Assembly (NCBI RefSeq): GCF_000332075.2
Contig: NZ_ALVU02000001.1
Coordinates: 1,507,193-1,571,192, forward strand
Reading direction: 5' to 3'
DNA: 64,000 bases
Source of the DNA: Synechocystis sp. PCC 7509
Lineage (GTDB): Bacteria > Cyanobacteriota > Cyanobacteriia > Cyanobacteriales > Chroococcidiopsidaceae
Of the stretch, positions 43,181 through 51,766 are shown piece after piece (positions within the stretch are counted from its first letter, which is position 1; each line of letters opens with the position of its first letter). A program made the position numbers and the translations under genes. Below the pieces are notes generated by a model. The model was not told the DNA's origin and ran no database searches. It saw only the letters and a program-made list of their open reading frames with translations.

Positions 43181-44262
43181 AGCCCTGCGGCAAGTATATT
43201 CCTACTCGCGTTGATATCACGGTCATGGTTAGTTTGACACTTAGGACAATCCCACTCACGTACATTCAACGGCATTTTGTCTACTATATGCCCACAGTTT
43301 CCGCACCTTTTGGAGGAAGGAAACCATCGGTCAATTTTAATCAGTTCTCGCCCGTGCCACTCGCACTTGTAAGCAAGCTGGCGGACAAATTCACCCCAAC
43401 TAGCATCGCTAATCGAGAGCGCCAATTTATGGTTTTTGACCATGTTTTTGATTGCCAAATCCTCAACCACGATGGTTTGGTTTTCGTTCACCAGTTGAGT
43501 AGTTAGCTTATGCAAAAAGTCTTTGCGACTATCAGTTATTTGTCCATGTACTTTGGCTACTTTGAGCCTTTGCTTATGTCGATTGTTCGACCCCTTCTGC
43601 TTACGAGACAAAGATTTCTGGACTCGTCTAAGCTTTGCGATTCTGCGTTTAAAGTGCTTGGGATTAGCGATTTTGTCCCCATTACTGGTAGCAATCAAGC
43701 TAGTTATCCCCATATCCAAACCAATAGATTTATTGGATTTTGGCAATGGTTCAATCACTGTGTCTACGAGCAAAGAAACGTGGAATCGCCCACTCGCATC
43801 CAACTTGACCGTGATGGTAGACGGTTCGCATCCCTTGGGCAGTTGCCTACTCCAACGAATCGGCAGCGCTTCAGTACACTTGGCAAGCCATACTTGCCCA
43901 TCCTTCCACTTAAAAGCGGACTTAGTGAACTCAGCAGAGCCACCATTATGCTTCTTTTTAAAGTTGGGATACTTAGCGTGTCCCGCCCAAAAGTTTGCAA
44001 AGGCTTTTTGCAAGTGTCTAAGTCCTTGCTGCAAAGGTACGCAGCTAACCTCGTTCAGAAATTGCAAGTCTTCTTGCTTTTTCCATTGGGTAAGCATGGC
44101 AGAAGTTTTGATGTAGTCAACCTTTTCTTGCCTTTCGTACCAACCTTCCGTCCGGGAAGCCAACGCTCGGTTGTAAACCAAACGCGCACAACCCATAGTT
44201 CTCCGCAACAAGGTTTCTTGTTCGGAAGTTGGGTAAACGCGGTAACGGTAAGCTTTTTGCAT
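43078..44262 (-). CDS. tnpB: TnpB RNA-guided nuclease
   Basis: A 394-residue TnpB with an N-terminal helix-turn-helix/WED region (KAYRYRVYPTSEQETLLRRT) and a RuvC core: Asp183 in IGLDMGI, Glu267 in VVEDLAI, and the last Asp in HDRDINAS near 349. A zinc finger has Cys320, Cys323, Cys339 and Cys342. All catalytic residues are present, so the protein looks active. Proteins of this kind cut DNA at a target motif to keep the element in place. There is no TnpA in the element, so its movement needs a partner elsewhere. Confidence 0.92.
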   Translation of the reverse strand: MQKAYRYRVYPTSEQETLLRRTMGCARLVYNRALASRTEGWYERQEKVDYIKTSAMLTQWKKQEDLQFLNEVSCVPLQQGLRHLQKAFANFWAGHAKYPNFKKKHNGGSAEFTKSAFKWKDGQVWLAKCTEALPIRWSRQLPKGCEPSTITVKLDASGRFHVSLLVDTVIEPLPKSNKSIGLDMGITSLIATSNGDKIANPKHFKRRIAKLRRVQKSLSRKQKGSNNRHKQRLKVAKVHGQITDSRKDFLHKLTTQLVNENQTIVVEDLAIKNMVKNHKLALSISDASWGEFVRQLAYKCEWHGRELIKIDRWFPSSKRCGNCGHIVDKMPLNVREWDCPKCQTNHDRDINASRNILAAGLAVSVCGANIRPDRQESKRQLQKTRKGKKQKPKS

Positions 44263-45013
44263 ACCTCACATTATAACACAAAATATGTGGGAATCTCCGG
44301 GGTGTTGAACCCCATCGATTCCCCTCCTATCCCTCCCCGTGCTGAAGCAACGGGGTTTCCCGGAGAATCCCGATGAATCTATCCTGCTTACGGTTGTAGT
44401 TACAGGTAAATTCATAGCGTAGCGTAAAGCTTCAACAGGGGTAATTACGACTTTTTTTACGGATTCGCCACCGCCTCCTATGCTTTTCATTCCAATTACA
44501 GCAATTCCCCGCTTATTTAATTCTGGCAAAACTTCCCGCTCAAAGCTGCGAAAGTTAGCATCAAAACAGTTAAGCGGTAGTTGACAAACATCAAAGGGAA
44601 AATTGTAGGAAAGCATTTTGAGATGAATTGCTGGATCTTTATACTCCCAGGCGTTATCGATAAACGTTATTCCCGCATCCATTGCTTCCTGTAGAGGCGG
44701 GTTGCTTCGGCTTGGGTTTTTACCATGCCAAGATGATAACCACCTAAAGCTAGGGCAGATACTTCAATATTAGCCCGTCCAAATTTGCGTTTTGGGACTG
44801 TACCAAAAACTACACTTGGAGGAAATTGGGCGATCGCCTCCTCATTCCCAAAACTCTGTACTATTAAGTCAGTTAATGCTACTCCTGCGCCAATTATCCC
44901 CCACTCTTTTCAAAACCTCACGCCGTTTCCAATCAAATAGGGGATTTTTGTTTTCTGTAATTTTCTACGCCTAACAATAATTTTGTTTTTAACAATTATG
45001 CTTTCTGCTAATT

Positions 45014-45814
45014 TAACGTGAGTTCGACAACGAACGAAAGCCAGAAAGCTTGTTCTTAGGGGAATCTAAGAAATTGGCTAGAATACAATAACTAAGATTT
45101 ATGGAGAATAGGTGAAAAAGGCATAAAAAAACACCGACACTAAAAAACAACTTAGAAAAATCATGGTTTCGGCTAGGTCTACTAATAGACATCTCCAAAA
45201 TCTATCAAACAGTTACTGGCAAAGAGTTTCATCTAAAAATACAAGTCTAAGCAAATACCGAAAATCGACGCTACAATCGAGTTTTGAGATATTTAATGTT
45301 AATATCAATCTAAAAAATAATCGGTTGCCTCCTCAATTATTCTTGTTCCTAACCTCAGAATTAATATTAGGTAATCTTAATCCTCCAATCCTTAATCTTA
45401 CAATTCCACAAATAGTGAGAATTATTTGTTTGTATTTGTATATATTTAATCTAAATCTTTCTTTGGCTACGCGGAAGACTTGTACTAGACGAATTAAATG
45501 TTCCACAAATATTCTTTGATAAGATAGCTTTTTATTCTGGTTTTTTTGTTCAGCCGTTAACTCAAGTCTGGGCTTTTTCTTTTGTGGAGTTCTAATGAAC
45601 GGCTCTCCAATATAAGCCTTGTCTCCTTTAAACTTTTGCTCTCTGTTAAAATTCTTCTGCTGTTGCCATGAACAAATTAATATCACTTTTTGTTCCCGGA
45701 CTTCCTAGGATAACATCCTATACTATTTGCCGAAAAAACTGTTTATTGACATTTGTCCAAAAGGCTTACCGGCGCTAATTCCTGCTATTTTTTAATTCTG
45801 TCGAACTCACGTTA
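45014..45814 (-). mobile_element. Decayed IS with DDE_Tnp_4-type transposase remnant
   Basis: Exact 16-base inverted ends, TAACGTGAGTTCGACA at 45014-45029 and its complement at 45799-45814, bound about 800 bases. The transposase is present only in its C-terminal half, so the element has lost an internal segment. Its right terminus also occurs alone at 23971-24077. Confidence 0.82.
45333..45710 (-). pseudogene. C-terminal part of a DDE-superfamily transposase
   Basis: The translation holds FKGDKAYIGEPFIRTPQKKKP, KNQNKKLSYQRIFVEHLIRL and the last DDE helix, as in the DDE_Tnp_4 group of IS5-like transposases. Upstream the frame breaks: GSPGTKSDINLF is found one frame off, between 45675 and 45710. 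The helix-turn-helix half is gone. Not functional. Confidence 0.8.
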
Positions 45815-45936
45815 CTTTATAAAGCGATCGCACTATTTCAACTTACAATAAGGCGATCGCCCTTAATATAGAGAGGTGAGAAAATATTATCCATTACCAT
45901 AAGCAGTAAATTGATATTTGAAGGCAGATTGATTGA

Positions 45937-46782
45937 TTAGGCGGATTTCTTACCTAAAGCAAAAATAACTGGCACATCTAGCCAAATTCCTTTATCTGTC
46001 GCCAATTTCTCAACTTCTGCCAAATGCTCGGTTTTAAACTGTGCTAATTTTTCTGGTAAAATCTGCGAAACTGAATGACGAAAGCCAGTATGCCACACAA
46101 TATCCCACCATTCGTTTGCATTTTGGAGATGGTAGCCTAATTGCTCTGGATGAATTTTAATATTGTCTCTACAAAAACCCGCTTGCTGCATTAAATCCTG
46201 GCATTTTTGAATAGTATTCAACCTCTGAAATCCTCTAGATGCTGGTAACACAACACCATAATTATTTTGAATCCTATTTGCATACATTTCACGCATTGGA
46301 TTAAAAGCAGTTTCGCCAAAACTAGAAAATGCTACTACTCCACCGGGTTTAGTTACCCGCAGCCATTCCTTTAACCCCGCCAGCATATCAGGTAAAAAAA
46401 AGATCCCCGAAGCGCAAACTACTCGACCAAAACTGCACTTCTCAAAGCTGAGATGTTCCGCATCTCCTGGTTGCAACTGGATATTATTTAGACTAGCTTT
46501 GGTAATATTTTGCCGTGCTACTGTCAGCATATCAGGTGCTATATCGATACCAATTACTCGACCCCTTGCACCGACAAGTGTTGAAATTGCGATCGCACTA
46601 TGTCCCGTTCCGGTCGCTACATCTAAGATATTTTCATTAGTCTCAATGGCAGCTATTTCTACTAAACGTCTGGCTGTCAAAGCCAAAAATCTCACCGCTT
46701 GGCGATCGTAGCCTACTGAGGCTAAATTAAAACCCGCCGCCACTTGCTGTTTGCGATCGCTAAAAGTTTGCTCTTGAGTCAT
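45937..46782 (-). CDS. Class I SAM-dependent methyltransferase
   Basis: A 281-residue methyltransferase with motif I (ILDVATGTGHSAIAIS), an acidic end of strand 2 (VIGIDIAPDML), motif II (LQPGDAEHLSF) and motif III (VTKPGGVVAFSSFG). It resembles the UbiE/MenG group but lacks clear signatures to name the substrate. Complete, on its own strand next to the decayed IS. Confidence 0.85.
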   Translation of the reverse strand: MTQEQTFSDRKQQVAAGFNLASVGYDRQAVRFLALTARRLVEIAAIETNENILDVATGTGHSAIAISTLVGARGRVIGIDIAPDMLTVARQNITKASLNNIQLQPGDAEHLSFEKCSFGRVVCASGIFFLPDMLAGLKEWLRVTKPGGVVAFSSFGETAFNPMREMYANRIQNNYGVVLPASRGFQRLNTIQKCQDLMQQAGFCRDNIKIHPEQLGYHLQNANEWWDIVWHTGFRHSVSQILPEKLAQFKTEHLAEVEKLATDKGIWLDVPVIFALGKKSA

Positions 46783-46920
46783 AGTTTTTAAGATTTAACA
46801 TATCACAGCAACAGAAGTGATGATTTTGTAAAAAATATTGCAGTTTGTAACTATTTTTGTATCCCTCTACACTATTCCTTTAGACTAATTGAAATAAAAA
46901 ATCTTGGGATACAAAGCTAT

Positions 46921-47244
46921 ATGCACATCCTAAATTTGGGTTGGCACAATCTGCTAATGATTTTTTCTTTCTGTGCTTGTATTACTGGTCTTTCGCTCCT
47001 GATAGACACCAAGTCTGACAAAGTAAACGACCTACAAGAAAGCGAACAAATCTTGTTTAGAATGACTTTTTCCTACTGGATGGTTTACTGTGTTTGTTTT
47101 GGTCTACAAAAGCTCGGTTTACCAGAAAATGAAATTGTCCTTATGAGTATAAATATTACGGCGGCGCTCTCTTACTTTCTTACCTTTGCTTGCGTGTTGT
47201 GTTTGCCATTGCATCGGTTTTCCGTCAAGCAAGTTGAGCAGTAG
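46921..47244 (+). CDS. Small membrane protein of unknown function
   Basis: A 107-residue protein with three predicted helices (LLMIFSFCACITGLSLLI; MTFSYWMVYCVCFGLQ; SINITAALSYFLTFACVLCL). No family recognised. It stands alone, with a terminator-like hairpin 33 bases after its stop. Confidence 0.55.
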   Translation: MHILNLGWHNLLMIFSFCACITGLSLLIDTKSDKVNDLQESEQILFRMTFSYWMVYCVCFGLQKLGLPENEIVLMSINITAALSYFLTFACVLCLPLHRFSVKQVEQ

Positions 47245-47277
47245 TACACACGAGCATTTAGCAATATCAATATTACA

Positions 47278-47320
47278 AAAGGTCAAAAGAATGATTATTT
47301 CTTTGACCTTTCTACTTTTT
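47278..47320 (+). terminator. Intrinsic terminator after the small membrane protein gene
   Basis: AAAGGTCAAA at 47278-47287 pairs with TTTGACCTTT at 47302-47311, followed by CTACTTTTTTCT. Confidence 0.75.
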
Positions 47321-47364
47321 TCTGGCTTTATTATCAAACCATGACAAATTAGCTTTTACTCAAA

Positions 47365-47388
47365 TTATGTCATGAAAGCATGACATAA
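47365..47388. promoter_or_regulatory. Perfect 10-bp inverted repeat in the DUF4912 upstream region
   Basis: TTATGTCATG at 47365-47374 is complementary to CATGACATAA at 47379-47388 with an AAAG loop. It lacks a T-run, so it is more likely an operator or RNA hairpin than a terminator. The rest of the roughly 390-base gap (47321-47707) shows no gene. Confidence 0.45.
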
Positions 47389-47707
47389 CGATCCCCAAAA
47401 GGCTGATTAATGCGTATATATGCCTAAAAAGGCTGCCAAAAACCTTGATCCCAGCTAGTGTTTGCTGCTACAAATTTAATCATAGAGCGATCCCCAAGCT
47501 CGAAAAGCACATCTTTATCAAATTGCTGCGAACTCAGTTCAATAAAAATCGAATATGTTTAAACAGCAAATAGCAAAGCTGTAACCCTTTAATAAGTAAG
47601 CGTAGAAATTGTATAACTCCTAGTTTTCAATGCAAGACTACGCGCTCAAAAGAGTTTTTGTCCGTAGAGAAAAGGATTCAAAAGATCGAACTATCGGAGA
47701 ACACGAC

Positions 47708-48961
47708 ATGGCAAAAGAACGCCCCCCTTTAGAGGAGATGACATTACGTCAACTACGTAAAGTAGCTAGTGAATGCAGCATCTCTCGTTATAGTCGAATG
47801 CGTAAATCGCAACTGCTGACAGCAATTCAACAAGTCCAGCACCCAAAATCCGTAGTCCCATCTCAAACCCTGGAGGCACAAGAAACTGTGGAAGCAGCAA
47901 AATTTGAATTAGGTACTGAAGATCGTATCGGTGGTGATATTTCAGATGTAGACGAAGGACTTGCGGACTTACCTGCGGGTTACGGTGAAAGCCGGATTGT
48001 CCTCATGCCTCGCGATCCTCAGTGGGCTTACACTTATTGGGATATCCCCAACGAGCGCAAAGAAGAAATGCGCCGCCAAGGTGGACAGCAATTAGCCTTG
48101 CGGATTTACGATGTTACCGACATCAACTTAGAATACCAAAGCCCCCACAGCATCCAAGAATACCCCAGCGACGAACTAGCAAGAGAATGGTACTTACCAA
48201 TTCCGGTTAGCGATCGCGATTATGTAGTAGATATTGGTTATCGTTGCGCTGATGGTCGCTGGCTGGTTCTAGCTCGTTCTATTCCTGTCCATGTCCCGCC
48301 TGTCTATCCTAGCGATTGGATTGAAGATCAATTCATTACTGTTGATTTTGAGCAAGATTTACGCGCTAAGACAATATTTGAACTAATAACACCTGCTAAA
48401 CGCATGGCAGCTACCTCTAGCGAACAAACGACTCCTACTGGGACTTATGGCAACCCAATTTATGATGATATTTTTGGGATGGCTCAAGGCGCGGAAACTC
48501 AAAGAGTTGCCGGATCGATCTTTGGCTCGATGCAGCAAGCGCCTATGCACGAACAAGCGATTAGTTCCTATGTATTCCCTTCTGGGGTAGGTATGTGGGC
48601 AGTTCCCACTGCTTCAGGTTTAACCATGTCTGGTGTGGGAATGTCTGGAATCGGTTTTGGCGCTTCCATGGCTCCGATTCGTCCTCGTCAGTTTTGGTTG
48701 GTTGCGGATGCGGAATTGATTGTTTACGGTGCAACCGAGCCAGATGCTACAGTCACTATTGGCGGTCGTCCGATTAAGCTCAATCCCGATGGGACTTTCC
48801 GCTATCAAATGTCTTTCCAAGATGGTTTAGTTGACTACCCAATTATGGCGGTAGCTGTAGATGGAGAGCAAACACGCTCGATTCATATGAAGTTCAATCG
48901 CGAAACTCCATCGCGCAATACTAATACCAAAGAAGAAGCCGTACCGGAATGGCTAATCTAA
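47708..48961 (+). CDS. DUF4912 protein with Rho-N/SAP-like N-terminal domain
   Basis: From the ATG at 47708 (GGAGAA eight bases upstream) the product has 417 residues. An earlier ATG at 47630 adds 26 residues without a good ribosome site. MTLRQLRKVASECSISRYSRMRKSQLLTAI is a Rho-N-like three-helix domain that binds nucleic acid. The DUF4912 domain follows (YGESRIVLMPRDPQWAYTYWDIP; LALRIYDVTDI; YVVDIGYRCADGRW). A Met/Gly-rich linker and a C-terminal beta domain (GATEPDATVTIGGRPIKLNPDGTFRYQMSFQDG) end the protein. Function unknown; a Rho-N domain suggests RNA binding. Confidence 0.85.
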   Translation: MAKERPPLEEMTLRQLRKVASECSISRYSRMRKSQLLTAIQQVQHPKSVVPSQTLEAQETVEAAKFELGTEDRIGGDISDVDEGLADLPAGYGESRIVLMPRDPQWAYTYWDIPNERKEEMRRQGGQQLALRIYDVTDINLEYQSPHSIQEYPSDELAREWYLPIPVSDRDYVVDIGYRCADGRWLVLARSIPVHVPPVYPSDWIEDQFITVDFEQDLRAKTIFELITPAKRMAATSSEQTTPTGTYGNPIYDDIFGMAQGAETQRVAGSIFGSMQQAPMHEQAISSYVFPSGVGMWAVPTASGLTMSGVGMSGIGFGASMAPIRPRQFWLVADAELIVYGATEPDATVTIGGRPIKLNPDGTFRYQMSFQDGLVDYPIMAVAVDGEQTRSIHMKFNRETPSRNTNTKEEAVPEWLI

Positions 48962-48979
48962 AAGTTACACCTTGATAAC

Positions 48980-49013
48980 AAAAAATCTCTAACATACCGT
49001 TAGGGATTTTTTG
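48980..49013 (+). terminator. Intrinsic terminator after the DUF4912 gene
   Basis: AAAAAATCTCTAAC pairs with GTTAGGGATTTTTT across a short loop, with T-tract in the stem end, 18 bases after the stop. Confidence 0.88.
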
Positions 49014-49223
49014 TAGCTATTATGCTACTACTTGCGTAGTAGTCAAGTAAAAACAATTGCTAGTTTTTTAATTAAAAACCCACCTAACGATACAAGTAGC
49101 TTGCTTGGGTATTAATTAAAATCAAATAATATTAATCATTTCCTTGACCTAAACCGTGTGTAAAATAATACTAAGTAGTATTTAAGGAATTGGTTTGCTA
49201 ACTAGCTAAACAACAATAAACCT

Positions 49224-49787
49224 ATGACACCACAAGAAATTGCGATCGCATTAGCAAAATTATTTGAACCAACAACAATAACAACAATTGCTCCTGGTTC
49301 ATGGCAAATAGAACAACAAAATTTGCGATTATTAGTATTGCTATCGGAAGACCACTCTTGGCTAAGAATTTTAGTGCCAATTATCTCCGCCCAAGTAGCC
49401 AAGCCATTTATGGAGCAGTTTCTAGAGTCGAATTTTGATGATACTCAAGAAGTGCGCTATGCGCTGCATCAAGGCGTAGTATGGGGAATATACCAGCATA
49501 GCCGCGAGAGTTTGATTCAAAGCGATCTAACCAATGCGATCGCCCGTTTGGTAGCGTTGCATCAAACAGGAATAACCGGAGTATTTAATCAATTAGTAGA
49601 AAGTCGTATCGGTCAAATTGTCCAAACTGCCAAGCAGCAAGGACAATCGTTAGAAAACACCCTACAAACTTTAGATCGTTTTTATGAAGAAGGAGTATTA
49701 GGCGACCTCGAACAAAACTCCCAATCACGCGAACAAATTTTACAATCTTGGCGACGGCAATTAGAGCGGATGTGGGCAGAAAGATAG
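49224..49787 (+). CDS. Unknown cyanobacterial-type protein
   Basis: A 187-residue protein without membrane segments. The first 100 residues have a mixed alpha/beta pattern that recalls secretion-chaperone/YbjN-like folds (WQIEQQNLRLLVLLSEDHSWLRILVPI). The C-terminal 70 residues are helical and acidic/glutamine-rich. I cannot name a family. It is 6 bases before the DUF2358 gene, so the two are likely co-transcribed. Confidence 0.6.
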   Translation: MTPQEIAIALAKLFEPTTITTIAPGSWQIEQQNLRLLVLLSEDHSWLRILVPIISAQVAKPFMEQFLESNFDDTQEVRYALHQGVVWGIYQHSRESLIQSDLTNAIARLVALHQTGITGVFNQLVESRIGQIVQTAKQQGQSLENTLQTLDRFYEEGVLGDLEQNSQSREQILQSWRRQLERMWAER

Positions 49788-49793
49788 GAAATT

Positions 49794-50180
49794 ATGGATA
49801 TTGTAGAAATACTGGTTGATGATTATCGTAGGTTTCCAGTCGATCAAAATTACAACCTTTATGCCCAAGATGTGTTTTTTCAAGATCCATTGAATAAATT
49901 TCGCGGCATCAACAAGTACAAAGCAATGATTGGTTTTATCAATACTTTTTTTATTGAACCAAAAATGGATTTGCTGGCAATTAATCAAGTGGGCGACACA
50001 ATTAAAATGGAGTGGGTTTTAAGTTGGAATACTCCCCTTCCTTGGAAGCCTCGCATTGCTATTCCCGGTCAAAGCGAACTAAAAATCAACGCCGATGGAC
50101 TGATTGCTTCTCATGTTGATTATTGGAATTGTTCTCGCCTTGATGTAATAAGGCAGCATTTTTTAAAACCAGTTAAGTAA
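49794..50180 (+). CDS. DUF2358 domain protein
   Basis: A 128-residue protein starting IVEILVDDYRRFPVDQNYNLYAQDVFFQDPLNKFRGINKYK, the usual DUF2358 opening, with a SnoaL/NTF2-like alpha+beta pattern (KMEWVLSWNTPLPWKP). Found in cyanobacteria and plastids; role unknown. It ends 5 bases before the tRNA-Phe remnant. Confidence 0.83.
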   Translation: MDIVEILVDDYRRFPVDQNYNLYAQDVFFQDPLNKFRGINKYKAMIGFINTFFIEPKMDLLAINQVGDTIKMEWVLSWNTPLPWKPRIAIPGQSELKINADGLIASHVDYWNCSRLDVIRQHFLKPVK

Positions 50181-50184
50181 AATA

Positions 50185-50229
50185 TGCCAGGACGCAGATT
50201 TGAACTGCTGACATGAGGATTTTCAGTCC
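50185..50229 (-). other. 3' half of a tRNA-Phe(GAA), pseudo-tRNA
   Basis: On the minus strand, reading down from 50229, GGACTGAAAATCC is the 3' side of a tRNA-Phe anticodon arm with anticodon GAA. It is followed by a variable loop, a T arm with TTCAAATC and an acceptor end TCCTGGCA. The 5' half is missing and a few stem bases no longer pair. Such 3' halves are typical of attachment-site leftovers of integrating elements. Confidence 0.78.
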
Positions 50230-50326
50230 AAGTATAAAGGCTGGTAAATATTGAGTTACAGCTATTTTTGCTAAAATTTACACCATCTTTACACTATTTA
50301 ACGTCAGTTCGGGTCAAGCAGAGGGC

Positions 50327-50394
50327 AGCAAATTGTGGATGGTAGCAAATTGTGGATGGTAGCAAATTGTGGATGGTAGCAAATTGTGGATGGT
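50327..50394. repeat. 17-bp tandem repeat, four exact copies
   Basis: AGCAAATTGTGGATGGT is repeated four times without change (50327-50394) and starts a fifth time, inside the IS982 end. Confidence 0.95.
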
Positions 50395-50421
50395 AGCAAT
50401 ACTTGGCTTCTTTGGTTGATG

Positions 50422-51283
50422 TCAATAAGCAATCAATTCACAGAGGATGTTGACAAAGCAGTTGACTGGCGAACGATGCCTTGAATGCTCTATCTGGGAA
50501 ATATTCTTCAATTGATCAATAATAGTTTCGATCACAGCACGTTTACGTAAAGCTCTCCGGGGGAATCTTGCCCCGGAAGACTTTACGTAATAGTAGTCGA
50601 TTACTGAGGGGCATCAAACGCTGCTTCATGTTGCGCTTGAGCTTAGTAATAAGTTGTACTCCAACCTTCTCCAACAAATCTTTTGTAAGTTTCACAGAGA
50701 TGTAGCCCTTATCAGCAAACACTTTACCAAAAAGATGTTGTAGTAGCTTAGGGACAGGTCGACGATCATCAACATTGCCTGGAGTCACCTGAAAGTTAAG
50801 CAATTCACCAAAATCATTGACGACTAGATGTAGTTTAAAACCAAAGAACCAATCTACGGAGGTCTTGCCACGAGCCGCTAGATTCTCAAATACTTTATGC
50901 TGACTGATGCGCTTGTTATGACAGACTCTCAGGCTAGTGGAGTCCATGAAACTGATACCACTGCAAGCGCCAAAACGAGAACGTAGATAGGCGCACAAGG
51001 GTATTAAAGTGCTAGGCATCCACTCTAAAAAACGGTTGTAACTCACAAAGAATGGAAAATAAGCCCGCCAATGTTTTTGTACCTTTTCCAAGTAATAGGT
51101 TTTAAAATTCCGGTAACAAGACTGGTGAAAGCCAATCAGAATCGTCATGATTTCGCTCAAACATAAAGTGCGCCTACGTTTGCGCCGTTGTAAATTGTGA
51201 CCAAGCAATTGATTTTCCCACCGTGGTTCAAAGATTTGGCAAAAATCATCGACGGAGCAGAATAGTTCCTCTAAACTGAGCAT
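50422..51283 (-). pseudogene. IS982 transposase, broken by a palindromic insert and a stop
   Basis: The first 230 or so residues read through LGHNLQRRKRRRTLCLSEIMTI, FMDSTSLRVCHNKRI and NVDDRRPVPKLL to SNRLLLRK, with the IS982 DDE residues. The frame then enters a 40-base insertion (50551-50590) and stops. Past the insertion, [22 protein letters not shown] continues, but TGA replaces a Cys codon before HQPKKPS. So there are two lesions. Confidence 0.87.
50542..50590. repeat. 31-bp palindromic insert with 9-bp target duplication (SDR-like)
   Basis: TTTACGTAA occurs at 50542-50550 and 50582-50590. Between them lie 31 bases forming an imperfect hairpin (TCTCCGGGGG / CCCCGGAAGA). Removing the core and one copy restores the transposase frame exactly. 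Size, hairpin and duplication resemble the small dispersed repeats known from Nostoc-type genomes. Confidence 0.8.
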
Positions 51284-51383
51284 AAGGCAGCCAGGTGGAT
51301 TGATTAGTTAGTTAGTTAGTTAGCACTTTCAGACTACCTGTTTTGCCCCTTTTTTGCTTTTTCCTTATCCCGAACTGACGTTA

Positions 51384-51766
51384 TTAGTGACGCTAGTTGG
51401 TCAAAGTTTGTCTCCATGCTGGAATACAAAGCGGATTGGCATGACAGAATTGTGCAGAAAGTTGGTACATTCTTCCCCTCATCTCAAACTTGCAATTCTT
51501 GCAAAGTGATTAACCCACTTGTCAAAGATTTAAAGTTGCGTGAATGGACTTGCCCTAGCTGTAATAGTTATAACTTGAGGGATAAAAACGCAGCCCTCAA
51601 TATATTAAGTGAGGGTTTGAGATTATTAACCGCCGTCGGTACGCCGGAGGTTATAAAAAACGCTTGTGGAGAACTTGTAAGTCCTGGAGTAATTCAGGCA
51701 GAGATCGTTGAAACAGGAATCACGCCACTTTTTTTTAGTGGTGTGAGGTTCAATCTACAGAACTAG
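51384..51766 (+). pseudogene. C-terminal remnant of a second tnpB
   Basis: The frame resumes at the IS982 border with ISDASWSKFVSMLEYKADW and keeps the zinc finger (CNSCK ... CPSCN) and RDKNAALNI, the last RuvC segment. The N-terminal two thirds are missing, and nothing upstream of IS982 supplies them. The expected element right end is GTGAGGTTCAA near 51753, inside the last codons. It differs from the tnpB at 43078, so it is another element. Confidence 0.85.

Larger units (their letters stand above)
43037..44373 (-). mobile_element. IS200/IS605-group (IS1341-like) element carrying only tnpB
   Basis: Removing 43037-44373 joins GATTCA to ATACAAGTG and restores the aldo/keto reductase frame (..DSIQVLRQNL..), so both borders are fixed within about one base. 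The element has no TnpA, no terminal inverted repeats and no target duplication, as expected for this group. The left end next to ATTCA (candidate target motif) and the right end ...GAGGAGGTCA are G-rich and form hairpins. Confidence 0.88.
42836..44961 (-). pseudogene. Tat-signal aldo/keto reductase, split by a TnpB element
   Basis: The N-terminal part on the minus strand from about 44961 reads LFDWKRREVLK (twin-arginine signal) and, after a frameshift, VPKRKFGRANIEVSALALGGYHLG. A one-base loss near 44690 then shifts into AMDAGITFIDNAWEY ... IAVIGMKSIGGGG. The gene is cut at 44374 and resumes at 43036 as IQVLRQNLAVPRGFKLMN ... YDGAPRREQHGFPPQE. The initiator appears to be ATT rather than ATG. 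With two frameshifts plus an insertion it is dead, although the C-terminal piece is still open. Confidence 0.87.
50299..51383 (-). mobile_element. IS982-family insertion sequence, inactivated
   Basis: Fifteen-base inverted ends, TAACGTCAGTTCGGG at 50299-50313 and its complement at 51369-51383, bound 1085 bases with one transposase gene on the minus strand. The ends resemble those of the unrelated element at 45014 (TAACGTGAGTTCGAC). The right border falls inside a tnpB reading frame that resumes at once. No clear target duplication is seen. Confidence 0.88.

Noticed and set aside
43510-44376. Long plus-strand frames of 197-288 residues opposite tnpB
   Set aside because: They are antisense to an intact tnpB with clear motifs and match nothing recognisable.
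45163-45519. 118-residue plus-strand frame inside the decayed IS
   Set aside because: It overlaps the transposase remnant in antisense and has no recognisable family.
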